9,073 bases of DNA, from assembly GCA_028819945.1 (NCBI GenBank), contig JAPPKQ010000160.1:1-9073 (forward strand), in the 5' to 3' direction. This document shows, piece after piece, positions 1 through 6,061 of this stretch. A program made the position numbers and the translations under genes. The DNA comes from a bacterium. Its GTDB lineage: Bacteria > Actinomycetota > Acidimicrobiia > Acidimicrobiales > CATQHL01. Each line of letters opens with the position of its first letter. Position 1 is the first letter of the stretch. The notes under the pieces are model-generated. The model was not told where the DNA came from, made no database searches, and saw only the letters and a program-made list of their open reading frames with translations.

Positions 1-815
1 GCCGCGTCCAGGTCCGAAGACGCCGGGACGACGGGGCGGGACAGCCCCGCAGGGGTCGTCCGCTTGAACTCCTGCCGCTCGTCGAAGCTGTCGCGGAGTT
101 CCTGGCGGGCGTCGTCGTCGAGGAGGCGGTTGCGTGCCGGGATGGTGTACTGCGCGGTGCGTTGGAAGACGTAGACGTGCCCGGCTCGCTCGGCGACCTG
201 GGGGATCACCTGCACGCCGCTGGAGCCGGTGCCGATCACGCCGACACGCTTGCCGGCCACGTCGACGCCCTCGGCGGGCCAGCGGGCGGTGTGGTGCTGC
301 TCCCCCGCGAACGTCTCGGCACCGGGGATCGGCGGCTTGTTCACCTCCGAGAGACAGCCGGCCGCCGACACCAGGAACCGGGCCGAGACCGTGGCCCCGT
401 CCGACGTGTCGATGACCCAGCGGTTGCGGCCCTCGTCGAACCGGGCCCGCTCCACCCGCGTGTCGAACTGGATGTCCCGGCGCAGATCGAAGCGGTCGGC
501 GACGTGATTGAAGTAGCGCTCCAGTTCCGGCTGGGTGGGGAACCGCTCGGTCCAGTCCCACTCCTGCTCGAGCTCCTCGGAGAACGAGTAGCAGTAGTCC
601 CAACTCTCCACGTCGCAGCGGGCGCCGGGATAGCGGTTCCAGTACCACGTCCCCCCCACGCCGTCGCCCTGCTCGAACACCCGCACCGAGAGCCCCAAGC
701 CCAGCAGCTTGTGCAACGCATAGAGCCCGGCCGCTCCCGCCCCGATGACGATGGCGTCGAAGTCACAGCCTGGGTCTGCGCCTGCCTCCGCGGGCTCGCC
801 CCGCTGCTCCGACAT
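1..815 (-). CDS. Baeyer-Villiger-type flavin monooxygenase, N-terminal part (C-terminus off window)
   Basis: This is the first 271 codons of a gene read leftward that leaves the window without a stop. It should be an FAD- and NADPH-dependent cytosolic monooxygenase that inserts oxygen next to a ketone to make an ester or lactone. Visible in order: the FAD-binding dinucleotide motif GAGAAG (residues 25-30); the block GGTWYWNRYPGARCDVES (54-71), highly typical of class B flavin monooxygenases; the fingerprint FxGxxxHxxxWP (F169, G171, H175, W179, P180); and a second Rossmann motif GTGSSG (195-200) for NADPH. Family members are usually 500-600 residues, so about half is present. The start is the ATG at 813-815, with a Shine-Dalgarno sequence (acctcc on the plus strand, 826-831) about 10 nt upstream. 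It is divergent from the toxin-antitoxin block. The substrate cannot be told from this half, and a related class B monooxygenase remains possible. Confidence 0.93.
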   Translation of the reverse strand, partial: MSEQRGEPAEAGADPGCDFDAIVIGAGAAGLYALHKLLGLGLSVRVFEQGDGVGGTWYWNRYPGARCDVESWDYCYSFSEELEQEWDWTERFPTQPELERYFNHVADRFDLRRDIQFDTRVERARFDEGRNRWVIDTSDGATVSARFLVSAAGCLSEVNKPPIPGAETFAGEQHHTARWPAEGVDVAGKRVGVIGTGSSGVQVIPQVAERAGHVYVFQRTAQYTIPARNRLLDDDARQELRDSFDERQEFKRTTPAGLSRPVVPASSDLDA

Positions 816-980
816 CAAGAATCCCACCTCCCGGTCGGGTCGATTGCCGACGGGGAAACTAGCGGCGCACGGGACGCGAGCCTCGGGACGCTCAGCGACG
901 CCGCCGTTGCCTCCCCGCAGCGTCGTCCACTTGAGCCGAGCGGATCGACTGGTTCTGAGTGCGACGGCTCGTCGCCCGTT

Positions 981-1007
981 TGGTGACGATTGACTACACT
1001 GTCACCA
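981..1007 (+). promoter_or_regulatory. Operator/promoter-like site of the first toxin-antitoxin module
   Basis: A perfect 7-bp inverted repeat, TGGTGAC (981-987) and GTCACCA (1001-1007), brackets a -10-like hexamer TACACT (995-1000). The hexamer lies 6 nt before the ATG at 1007. A nested TGAC (991-994) / GTCA (1001-1004) pair shares its right arm. The spacing fits leaderless transcription from the A of the ATG, which is common in actinobacteria. The dyad fits an autoregulatory binding site for the RHH domain of the antitoxin it precedes. No convincing -35 is seen. The site is seen directly; its function is inferred. Confidence 0.55.
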
Positions 1008-1429
1008 TGACTGTGCTGTCGATCCGGTTCAAGCGCCCGGGCGCTTACGAGAGACTCAAGCGGGGCGCCGCCCAGCGGGCCGAGTCGATCTCCTCGGTGG
1101 GAGAGTGTCTGATCGACGAGGGTCTGCGCATGGAGGCTCATCCCGGAATCGTCTATCGCGACGGGCCGAGCGGCCGGCGCGCCGGATTGGCCGCCGGGCC
1201 GGACGTGTGGGAAGTCGTCGGGCTGCTGCGGGGTCTGCCGGGCAGCGTCGAGGAGCGGGTCGCCGCCGCGGCCGCGCAACTCGGCCTCACCGACGCGCAG
1301 GTCCGGACGACCAGCCGGTACTACGCCGAGTTCACCGACGAGATCGACGCTGAGATCGCGTACAACGACGACATTGCCGACCGCGAGTTGGCCACCTGGG
1401 AGAACGAGCGCAGGCTGCTGTCGGGGTGA
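1007..1429 (+). CDS. RHH-DUF433 antitoxin, VapB45-like
   Basis: This predicted 140-residue protein is the likely antitoxin and autorepressor of the following DUF5615 toxin. Residues 1-42 look like a ribbon-helix-helix DNA-binding unit: the strand TVLSIRF, then helices around 12-26 and 29-42. Residues 45-75 carry DUF433 hallmarks, HPGIV (45-49) and GRRAGLAAGPDVWEVV (56-71), and YYAEFTDEID (105-114) matches the usual end of that domain. DUF433 proteins are known partners of DUF5615 toxins, for example M. tuberculosis VapB45/VapC45. The ATG at 1007 was chosen because it lies just after the -10-like TACACT and starts directly at the RHH strand. An in-frame GTG at 959 would add 16 residues with no domain content and would place the operator-like dyad inside the gene. 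The stop overlaps the next start by 4 bp (GTGA), indicating translational coupling. Confidence 0.82.
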   Translation: MTVLSIRFKRPGAYERLKRGAAQRAESISSVGECLIDEGLRMEAHPGIVYRDGPSGRRAGLAAGPDVWEVVGLLRGLPGSVEERVAAAAAQLGLTDAQVRTTSRYYAEFTDEIDAEIAYNDDIADRELATWENERRLLSG

Positions 1430-1806
1430 GGCTCCTCCTCGACGAGATGCACGCCCCGCGGGTCGCGGCCCGGCTGCGAGACCGGGGACACGACGCCGTC
1501 GCCGTCAAGGAGTGTGCAGAGCTCGTCGGAATGTCCGACGAGGACCTGCTGCGCGCCGCGGCGGCCGATGAGCGAGCAGTGGTCACCGAGAACGTCAAGG
1601 ACTCCGCCCCTCTGCACCAGCACATCGCGGCTGCCGGGAAGCGGCACTCGGGGCTGATCTTCACCCATCCTCGCCGATTCCCTCGCTCCTCCCCGGACCA
1701 TGTGCGAGTCCTGGCCGACGCACTCGGCGCCCTCCTCGTCGAACACGGCCCCATGCTCGACGATGTCGAGTCGTTCGTGTGGTGGCTCGAGCTGGCGAAC
1801 CAATGA
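1426..1806 (+). CDS. DUF5615 PIN-like toxin, VapC45-like putative ribonuclease
   Basis: This 126-residue protein has the DUF5615 layout, a compact PIN-like fold related to Mut7-C that is expected to be a metal-dependent RNase. The N-terminus RLLLDEMHAPRVAARLRDRG (2-21) holds the acidic pair D6/E7. ECAELVGMSDEDLL (29-42) supplies D38/E39/D40. AVVTENVKD (51-59) is the conserved strand and turn with T54, E55, N56 and D59. The C-terminal half (77-126) is a predicted helix-strand cap. It begins at GTG 1426, overlapping the antitoxin stop, so it probably depends on coupled translation. The family pairing strongly supports a toxin role; the RNA target is unknown. No truncation is seen. Confidence 0.82.
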   Translation: MRLLLDEMHAPRVAARLRDRGHDAVAVKECAELVGMSDEDLLRAAAADERAVVTENVKDSAPLHQHIAAAGKRHSGLIFTHPRRFPRSSPDHVRVLADALGALLVEHGPMLDDVESFVWWLELANQ

Positions 1807-1812
1807 GCACAG

Positions 1813-1845
1813 GCTCGGGTACGGCGGCCGCGATCGGACCCGAGC
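1813..1845. repeat. Inverted repeat, possible hairpin after the first module
   Basis: GCTCGGGT (1813-1820) is perfectly complementary to ACCCGAGC (1838-1845), giving an 8-bp stem with a 17-nt G+C-rich loop that could itself pair. It begins 7 nt after the toxin stop codon. There is no T-run behind it, so a classical intrinsic terminator is not supported. It could still stabilise or end the bicistronic mRNA. Confidence 0.35.
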
Positions 1846-1918
1846 GGCTGCCGCCGGGGGCCACCACGTCGATGACGATTCTCGACCGGGAGGACCGTCT
1901 TGGGATCTGACGGCAAGT

Positions 1919-1943
1919 ACCATATGGTCTAACATATGATCAT
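1919..1943 (+). promoter_or_regulatory. Operator/promoter-like site of the MazEF-type module
   Basis: This A+T-rich stretch in a G+C-rich background holds a perfect 10-bp palindrome ACCATATGGT (1919-1928). It also holds two near-identical direct repeats 12 bp apart, CATATGGTC (1921-1929) and CATATGATC (1933-1941), and a palindrome ATGATCAT (1936-1943) over the start codon. TATGGT (1923-1928) can serve as a -10, with the ATG at 1936 seven nt later, so the transcript may be leaderless. Repeated half-sites at one-turn spacing are typical of RHH repressor operators. Binding by the MazE-like antitoxin is inferred. Confidence 0.55.
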
Positions 1944-2187
1944 GGCCAGACGTGAGGTGCTCGTCCAACTCGATGACGATCTCGTAACGGAGTTGGACCG
2001 CATCGCCGCGGCGCGCAGCACCAGCAGATCCGAGCTACTCCGCCAGGGTGCACGAGCGGTGATCGAAGCCGAAGAGGAGGCCGCGGCCGACGCCGAGTTG
2101 ATCGCCGCCTACCGCCGGCAACCCCCGGATCCGGCGCTGGCACGATCGGCGGCTCGCCTGGCGGCCCGCACAGTGCCCGAGTGGTAG
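1936..2187 (+). CDS. mazE: RHH antitoxin, MazE-like
   Basis: An 83-residue protein expected to repress its own promoter and neutralise the following MazF-like toxin. Residues 6-46 form a ribbon-helix-helix unit: the strand REVLVQLD, helix A around DLVTELDRIAAA (15-26), and helix B SRSELLRQGARAVIE (30-44). The C-terminal tail (47-83) is acidic then Ala/Arg-rich, the usual toxin-wrapping part. The start is ATG 1936; ATG 1942 (third codon) is a possible alternative, and neither has a clear Shine-Dalgarno. The stop overlaps the toxin start by 7 bp. Mycobacterial MazE antitoxins are often of this RHH class. The symbol is given by role, not by close sequence match. Confidence 0.8.
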   Translation: MIMARREVLVQLDDDLVTELDRIAAARSTSRSELLRQGARAVIEAEEEAAADAELIAAYRRQPPDPALARSAARLAARTVPEW

Positions 2188-2504
2188 CCCGCAACGGGAT
2201 CTACTGGGCCGACCTCGGCCCTCCCGCCGGTCGGCGCCCCGTCTGCATCCTCACGAGAGATGCCGCGGCGTCGGTCCTGACGGCAGTCACCTGCGCGCCG
2301 ATCACCCGCACGATCCGCGGCATCCGCTCGGAGGTGGAGATCGGCCCGGACGAGGGCCTCTCAGAACCCTGCGTCATCAACTGCGACAACATTCTCACAG
2401 TCCCTCTCTCCGACCTCGACCCGGAACCGGTCGGACGCCTCGGCGAGGTGGTCCGCGCCGACCTGGACCGCGCACTCCGCTACGCCCTCGACATCGCCTA
2501 TTGA
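2181..2504 (+). CDS. mazF: MazF/PemK-family endoribonuclease toxin
   Basis: A 107-residue protein, normal length for MazF toxins, which cleave single-stranded RNA at short sequence motifs. The N-terminus GIYWADLGPPAGRRPVCIL (6-24) is the canonical first strand and loop. R19 is in the position of the catalytic Arg, and T42/T44 in ITRT (41-44) is in the region of the catalytic Thr. CVINCDNILTVPLSDL (64-79) matches the family's second conserved block. The C-terminal helix RADLDRALRYAL (92-103) closes the fold. The start GTG 2181 overlaps the antitoxin end, suggesting translational coupling. Resemblance to mycobacterial MazF proteins is strong (IYWADLGPP, RRPV). The cleavage motif cannot be predicted from sequence alone. 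Confidence 0.9.
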   Translation: MVARNGIYWADLGPPAGRRPVCILTRDAAASVLTAVTCAPITRTIRGIRSEVEIGPDEGLSEPCVINCDNILTVPLSDLDPEPVGRLGEVVRADLDRALRYALDIAY

Positions 2505-2703
2505 CTGACCCGTGGCTCGGGGACGCCGCGACCACTCCCAATTGCGGAGGCGGTCGCGGCCGCCCGCGCAGGCAGCGGAACTGGCCGAAGGGGACGAGCG
2601 TGACCTGCCAGGCGGCCCTGCTCCGCACAGGTCCAGTCGTTGTCGGACAACTGCGAGCGGTCTACAATCGCTGCAATTGGATCCGGGCTCCAGGGAGCCC
2701 ATT

Positions 2704-2733
2704 GGGCCAGGTCTCAACTGAGACCGGTGGCCC
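2704..2733. repeat. Long imperfect inverted repeat (hairpin)
   Basis: GGGCCA (2704-2709) plus GGTCTCA (2710-2716) pairs with TGAGACC (2719-2725) plus TGGCCC (2728-2733), interrupted only by a 2-nt GG bulge (2726-2727). That gives 13 paired bases around a very tight centre (AC at 2717-2718). As DNA it reads as an operator or cruciform-like palindrome. As RNA it would be a strong stem in the leader upstream of the NYN gene. There is no T-tract, so it is not a standard terminator. Confidence 0.5.
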
Positions 2734-2860
2734 CCGCCCATTGCCTGCCGGGCAGCAGCCCTGGTCCACTGTCCGGTAAGGCTTTGCCCCACCGACCGAT
2801 TCGACCGGCTCCGTTCGCGTTCGCGGTTCTGCCAAGGCCTGACAAGGTTCGACGCTCGCG

Positions 2861-2866
2861 AAGGAG
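2861..2866 (+). promoter_or_regulatory. Ribosome binding site that fixes the NYN start
   Basis: AAGGAG sits 7 nt before the ATG at 2874, and no comparable site precedes the upstream in-frame starts. This decides the short form of the NYN protein. Confidence 0.75.
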
Positions 2867-2873
2867 TACCGGG

Positions 2874-3548
2874 ATGCGCGCAACCTGCTCCGGATTCATT
2901 GACGCGGGATACCTTCGCGCCCAAGGTGCCGCTGCAGTCGGCCGGAAGCCGTGGGAAGTACGCCTCGACGCCGCTGCTGTAGTCGACTGGCTGCGGTCCC
3001 GCGCTCCCGATCTCCCCGCCGAGCAGGATCTTCTCCGGACCTACTGGTACGACAGAGCCTTCGATCCCTCCCACGTCGACTATCGAAGACAGCGGAGGTT
3101 CTTCGATGGGATCGCCTTCACACCGGGGATCCAACTCCGCTTGGGTCACGTCGCCGAGAACCCGGTTGACCTCGATAGCCAAATGCGGCAAGCCGTCCGA
3201 CAGGCGGCCGAGAGTCTGGAGATTGAGCCAACCACCCTGCTTGAGGAGTTCAAGAGGCATTTGGCCGGTCGCGTCCGGCGGGAGCAGAAGGGTGTCGACA
3301 CGCTCATCGTGCTGGACCTCGTGCGCTTGGCCAGTCGATCGATCTTCTCCTCGATGATTCTCGTCTCCGGAGATCGCGACCTCGCCGAAGCCGTCAGAAC
3401 GGCTCAGGACTACGGAACGCGAGTGATCGTCGCCACGCCTGACAGGCAGAGCGTCGCCTCAACACTCGCCCAACTCGCCGACGACATCATCGACATCCCC
3501 GACGATGTCATCCGCTCGATGCTGCCGCTGCGGCAACCCGCAGACTGA
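2874..3548 (+). CDS. NYN-domain (LabA/PIN-like) putative ribonuclease
   Basis: A 224-residue cytosolic protein, predicted metal-dependent RNase. FIDAGYL (8-14) is the first NYN strand, with D10 matching the conserved FIDxxN/Y acidic position. KGVDTLIVLDLV (139-150) carries D142 and D148. MILVSGDRDLAEAV (161-174) has the signature SGDxD with D167 and D169, followed by the typical GTRVIVATP strand (181-189). The middle (50-135) is a helical insertion rich in charged residues, with WYDRAF (58-63) a common NYN feature. Start chosen from the AAGGAG at 2861. It stands alone: 369 bp after the MazF-like gene and converging with the sulfatase (31 bp apart, no obvious terminator between them). The RNA target is unknown; it could be a housekeeping RNA-turnover factor, a toxin or a defence nuclease. 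Confidence 0.85.
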   Translation: MRATCSGFIDAGYLRAQGAAAVGRKPWEVRLDAAAVVDWLRSRAPDLPAEQDLLRTYWYDRAFDPSHVDYRRQRRFFDGIAFTPGIQLRLGHVAENPVDLDSQMRQAVRQAAESLEIEPTTLLEEFKRHLAGRVRREQKGVDTLIVLDLVRLASRSIFSSMILVSGDRDLAEAVRTAQDYGTRVIVATPDRQSVASTLAQLADDIIDIPDDVIRSMLPLRQPAD

Positions 3549-3579
3549 GGATGAACCCTAGGACGGACCTGCTCGAAGG

Positions 3580-5907
3580 TCACTCCAGGGCCAGGCCGAT
3601 GCGGCGGGCCTCGTCGAGGCGGACGGCGAGGGCGTCGGGGGCGTAGTCACCGGGGGTGTACGTGACCGCGAGGAGTTGGCCGGTGTAGGGGAAGCTGCCG
3701 CGGCGTTGGTAAAGCTGCCACGACACGGGTGAGCGCCGGTCGATGCCGACGTCGATGCCCTCGAAGGGCAGGAACTCCGAGATCTGCACCAGGCCCTGGC
3801 CGGCGATGGCGGTCCGGCCGTCGACGATCACGTCGAGGTCCCAGCGGTGGCCGCCGGGGGCTCGCACGTCGATGACGATCTCGGCGCATGAACCGAGGGG
3901 CGCCGGCGCCAGCGGGTTCGCCCGACCGGCCTCGTTCAACTCGAAGCAGAGCCGGTCATCCTCGACGTAGAGCACGTACCCGGCTTCCTGGCCGCCGTGG
4001 GCGACCAGCACCCCCTCGTCGCCGGGGCGATGCTCGAGACGGACGTCGATGCGGAACGATCGACCGCCGATCAGCCGCTGCGAGCGCACCCGCTCCAGAC
4101 TCGGCGCACCCGGTGTGAGCCGCACCGCTCGGGCGAACCGTTCGTCGCCGGGCGGCCGCATAGCCGTCTTCAGCCCCACCCCCTCGTCGAGCGGGAACAC
4201 CCGGTTCCGCCAGGCCGCGTCCTCCCAACCCTGCAGCATCTCCGCCAGCTTCTCGGGATACTCGGCGGCGACATTGCGCAACTCGTTGAGGTCGGTGGGC
4301 AGGTTGAACAGCTCCCACTGGTCCTCGCTGAACGGGGTGCGGTTCCGGTGGAAGGTCACCGCCGCCCAGCCGTCTCGGTAGAAGGCCCGGTGGCCGACGC
4401 ACTCGTAGTACTGCTCGTCCCGCAACGACGGGGCCGCCGGGTCGGTCAGCGACGCCGCGAACGACACCCCCGAGAGCGGCTCCGCCTCGAGACCCTCACG
4501 TCGGCTGGGCACCTCGAGCCCCAGCAGATCCGCCAGCGTGGGCAGGACATCGGTGACGTTGGCGTACTGCTCGCGGATCACCCTCGGCTGCCCGACGGAC
4601 CCCGCCGGCCACGACAGCACGAACGGCACCGAGTGCCCGCCCCGGTAGGTCATGAGCTTGTACAGCCGGAACGGCGTGTTGCAGGCCATGGCCCAACCGC
4701 GCGGGTAGTGCGGCCAGGTGGTCGGCCCGCCGATCGCGTCGATGCCGGCGACCAGCTCGTCGTCGATCGGCTCACCGTGCCCGCCGGGGGTGCCGGAGAT
4801 CTCGCCCACGGCCTGGAAGTAGGAGGGCGTTCCCCATTCGCCGCCCTCCCGTGACGCGCCGTTGTCACTGGTGAAGATGAAGATCGTGTTGTCGAGTTCG
4901 CCCAGGTCCTCGAGAGTGTCGCGAATGGCGGCGACGCTGCGATCGACCGACTCGACCATGGCCGCGTACACCTCCATGTAGCGCGCCATGACCTTGCGCT
5001 GGTTCTCCGACAGCGAGTCCCATTCCCTGACGTCCTCGTTGGGTTCGGTGTTGCGCGGCGGCAGCACCGTGCCGGGGGGCACGATCCCCAACTCGATCTG
5101 CCGGGCCAGGCGCTCCTCACGCAGCCGGTCCCAGCCGCCGTCGTAGCGGCCCCTGTGGCGGGCGATGTCCGCGGCGGGGGCGTGCAGCGGCGCATGAACC
5201 GCCCCGTGGGCGTAGTACAGGAAGAACGGCTTGTCCGGGTCGCCGAGGCGCACCTCGCGGATCATGCGCACCGCCCGGTCGGTCAGATCGTCGGTGAGGT
5301 AGTAGCCCTCCGGGTACTCGTCGGTCTGGACGGCGCTGTTGCCCTCGTACAGGCGGTGCGGGTGGTGGAAGTTCGTGAGCGCCTCCAGGAACCCGTAGTA
5401 CTGGTCGAAGCCGCGCTGCAGCGGCCACGAGTTCCTGTCGCCGGCGTCGGACAGGTCGGCGGGAGTGCACAGGTGCCACTTCCCCACCGCCAGCGTGGCG
5501 TAGCCGTTGGCGCGCATCATCTCCGCCAGCGACGGCTGGTTGCGCGGCAACTCGCCGGCGTAACCGGGGAACCCCGGATCGGCATTGGCCACGAAACCCA
5601 TACCGGCCAGATGCGGGTTCAACCCCGTCAACAGCGCCGCCCGGGTGGGCGAGCACATGGGGGTCACGTGGAAGTTCGAGTAGCGGAGCCCCGCCGCGGC
5701 CAGGGTGTCGATCGCCGGCGTGGGAATCTCCGAGCCGTAGCACCCCACGTCGGAATAGCCCAGGTCGTCGGCCAGCACGATCACGACGTTCGGCGCACCC
5801 TCGGGCGCGGCCGGCTTCTGCGGCCACCACGGCTCCGAGGTCGAGAACACCCGGCCGATCCGCCCCTCGAAACCCGGATAGTGCTCGCTCTGCAGGTCGC
5901 TGGACAT
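3580..5907 (-). CDS. Arylsulfatase, formylglycine-dependent (AtsA/AtsD-like)
   Basis: A 775-residue type I sulfatase that hydrolyses sulfate esters. NVVIVLADDLGYSDVG (40-55) gives the metal aspartates D47/D48. CSPTRAALLTG (85-95) contains C85 in the CxPxR motif, converted to formylglycine by a maturase not seen here. GKWHL (142-146), HGAVHAPLHAP (234-244), FTSDNG (345-350; D348/N349) and KLMTYRGGH (417-425) complete the active-site set. WELFNLPTDLNELRNVA (531-547) is the usual closing motif. Residues about 600-775 form an extra beta-rich C-terminal domain. The size resembles the ~787-residue mycobacterial AtsA/AtsD class rather than the ~530-residue Pseudomonas AtsA. I see no signal peptide, so it is probably cytosolic. 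The start ATG at 5905-5907 was preferred over one 30 nt upstream because GGGGAG precedes it. Divergent from the dehydrogenase; substrate unknown. Confidence 0.95.
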   Translation of the reverse strand: MSSDLQSEHYPGFEGRIGRVFSTSEPWWPQKPAAPEGAPNVVIVLADDLGYSDVGCYGSEIPTPAIDTLAAAGLRYSNFHVTPMCSPTRAALLTGLNPHLAGMGFVANADPGFPGYAGELPRNQPSLAEMMRANGYATLAVGKWHLCTPADLSDAGDRNSWPLQRGFDQYYGFLEALTNFHHPHRLYEGNSAVQTDEYPEGYYLTDDLTDRAVRMIREVRLGDPDKPFFLYYAHGAVHAPLHAPAADIARHRGRYDGGWDRLREERLARQIELGIVPPGTVLPPRNTEPNEDVREWDSLSENQRKVMARYMEVYAAMVESVDRSVAAIRDTLEDLGELDNTIFIFTSDNGASREGGEWGTPSYFQAVGEISGTPGGHGEPIDDELVAGIDAIGGPTTWPHYPRGWAMACNTPFRLYKLMTYRGGHSVPFVLSWPAGSVGQPRVIREQYANVTDVLPTLADLLGLEVPSRREGLEAEPLSGVSFAASLTDPAAPSLRDEQYYECVGHRAFYRDGWAAVTFHRNRTPFSEDQWELFNLPTDLNELRNVAAEYPEKLAEMLQGWEDAAWRNRVFPLDEGVGLKTAMRPPGDERFARAVRLTPGAPSLERVRSQRLIGGRSFRIDVRLEHRPGDEGVLVAHGGQEAGYVLYVEDDRLCFELNEAGRANPLAPAPLGSCAEIVIDVRAPGGHRWDLDVIVDGRTAIAGQGLVQISEFLPFEGIDVGIDRRSPVSWQLYQRRGSFPYTGQLLAVTYTPGDYAPDALAVRLDEARRIGLALE

Positions 5908-6061
5908 GGCACTCCCCTGGTCGTTCAAGTCATCCACTGGGCTGACCGGCTCTCGATCCGCCGGCGCGGCAACCTACTCCCACGGGCAACAACGCTCTCG
6001 GCGCCGAGCAGAGCGGCGTCACATTGTCATACATTCACTGCGGTCTCACAGAGAGGAAGCC
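5908..6061. promoter_or_regulatory. Divergent promoter region between sulfatase and dehydrogenase
   Basis: 154 bp separate the two start codons, so both promoters must lie here. On the minus strand GGGGAG (5912-5917) is the sulfatase ribosome binding site, 4 nt from its ATG. On the plus strand TACATT (6030-6035) is a -10-like hexamer, and GAGAGGA precedes the dehydrogenase ATG. ACATT is directly repeated 10 bp apart (6021-6025, 6031-6035), a possible regulator half-site. No clear -35 elements were found. Confidence 0.35.

Larger units (their letters stand above)
2505..2873. other. 369-bp intergenic region with no convincing gene
   Basis: The gap lies between the MazF-like toxin and the NYN gene. 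I see no tRNA, no recognisable coding stretch on either strand and no clear -35/-10 pair. It contains one strong imperfect dyad (2704-2733) and a small inverted repeat CTGCC/GGCAG (2745-2755). The NYN reading frame stays open upstream to about 2640, but that extension is Pro/Arg-rich with no domain content and an alternative TTG start, so it is read as non-coding. The promoter of the NYN gene should lie here. Confidence 0.5.

Noticed and set aside
162..986. A plus-strand open frame over the monooxygenase.
   Set aside because: Antisense to a reading frame with two Rossmann motifs and the Baeyer-Villiger fingerprint.
2640..2873. An N-terminal extension of the NYN protein.
   Set aside because: It needs a TTG start without a ribosome site. 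The added residues are Pro/Arg-rich and unlike any domain, and a good AAGGAG precedes ATG 2874.
2505..2873. A tRNA gene or recombinase attachment site in the gap.
   Set aside because: No cloverleaf with a GGTTCGAxTCC-type T arm could be assembled, and there is no integrase or repeated core in the window.
2361..3260. A 299-codon minus-strand frame overlapping the MazF-like gene, the gap and the NYN gene.
   Set aside because: Overlaps two supported genes; Arg/Ser/Gly-rich with no recognisable motif.
5906..6061. An N-terminal extension of the dehydrogenase.
   Set aside because: It would overlap the start of the divergent sulfatase gene. The SDR family begins at the ATG at 6062, which has its own ribosome site.
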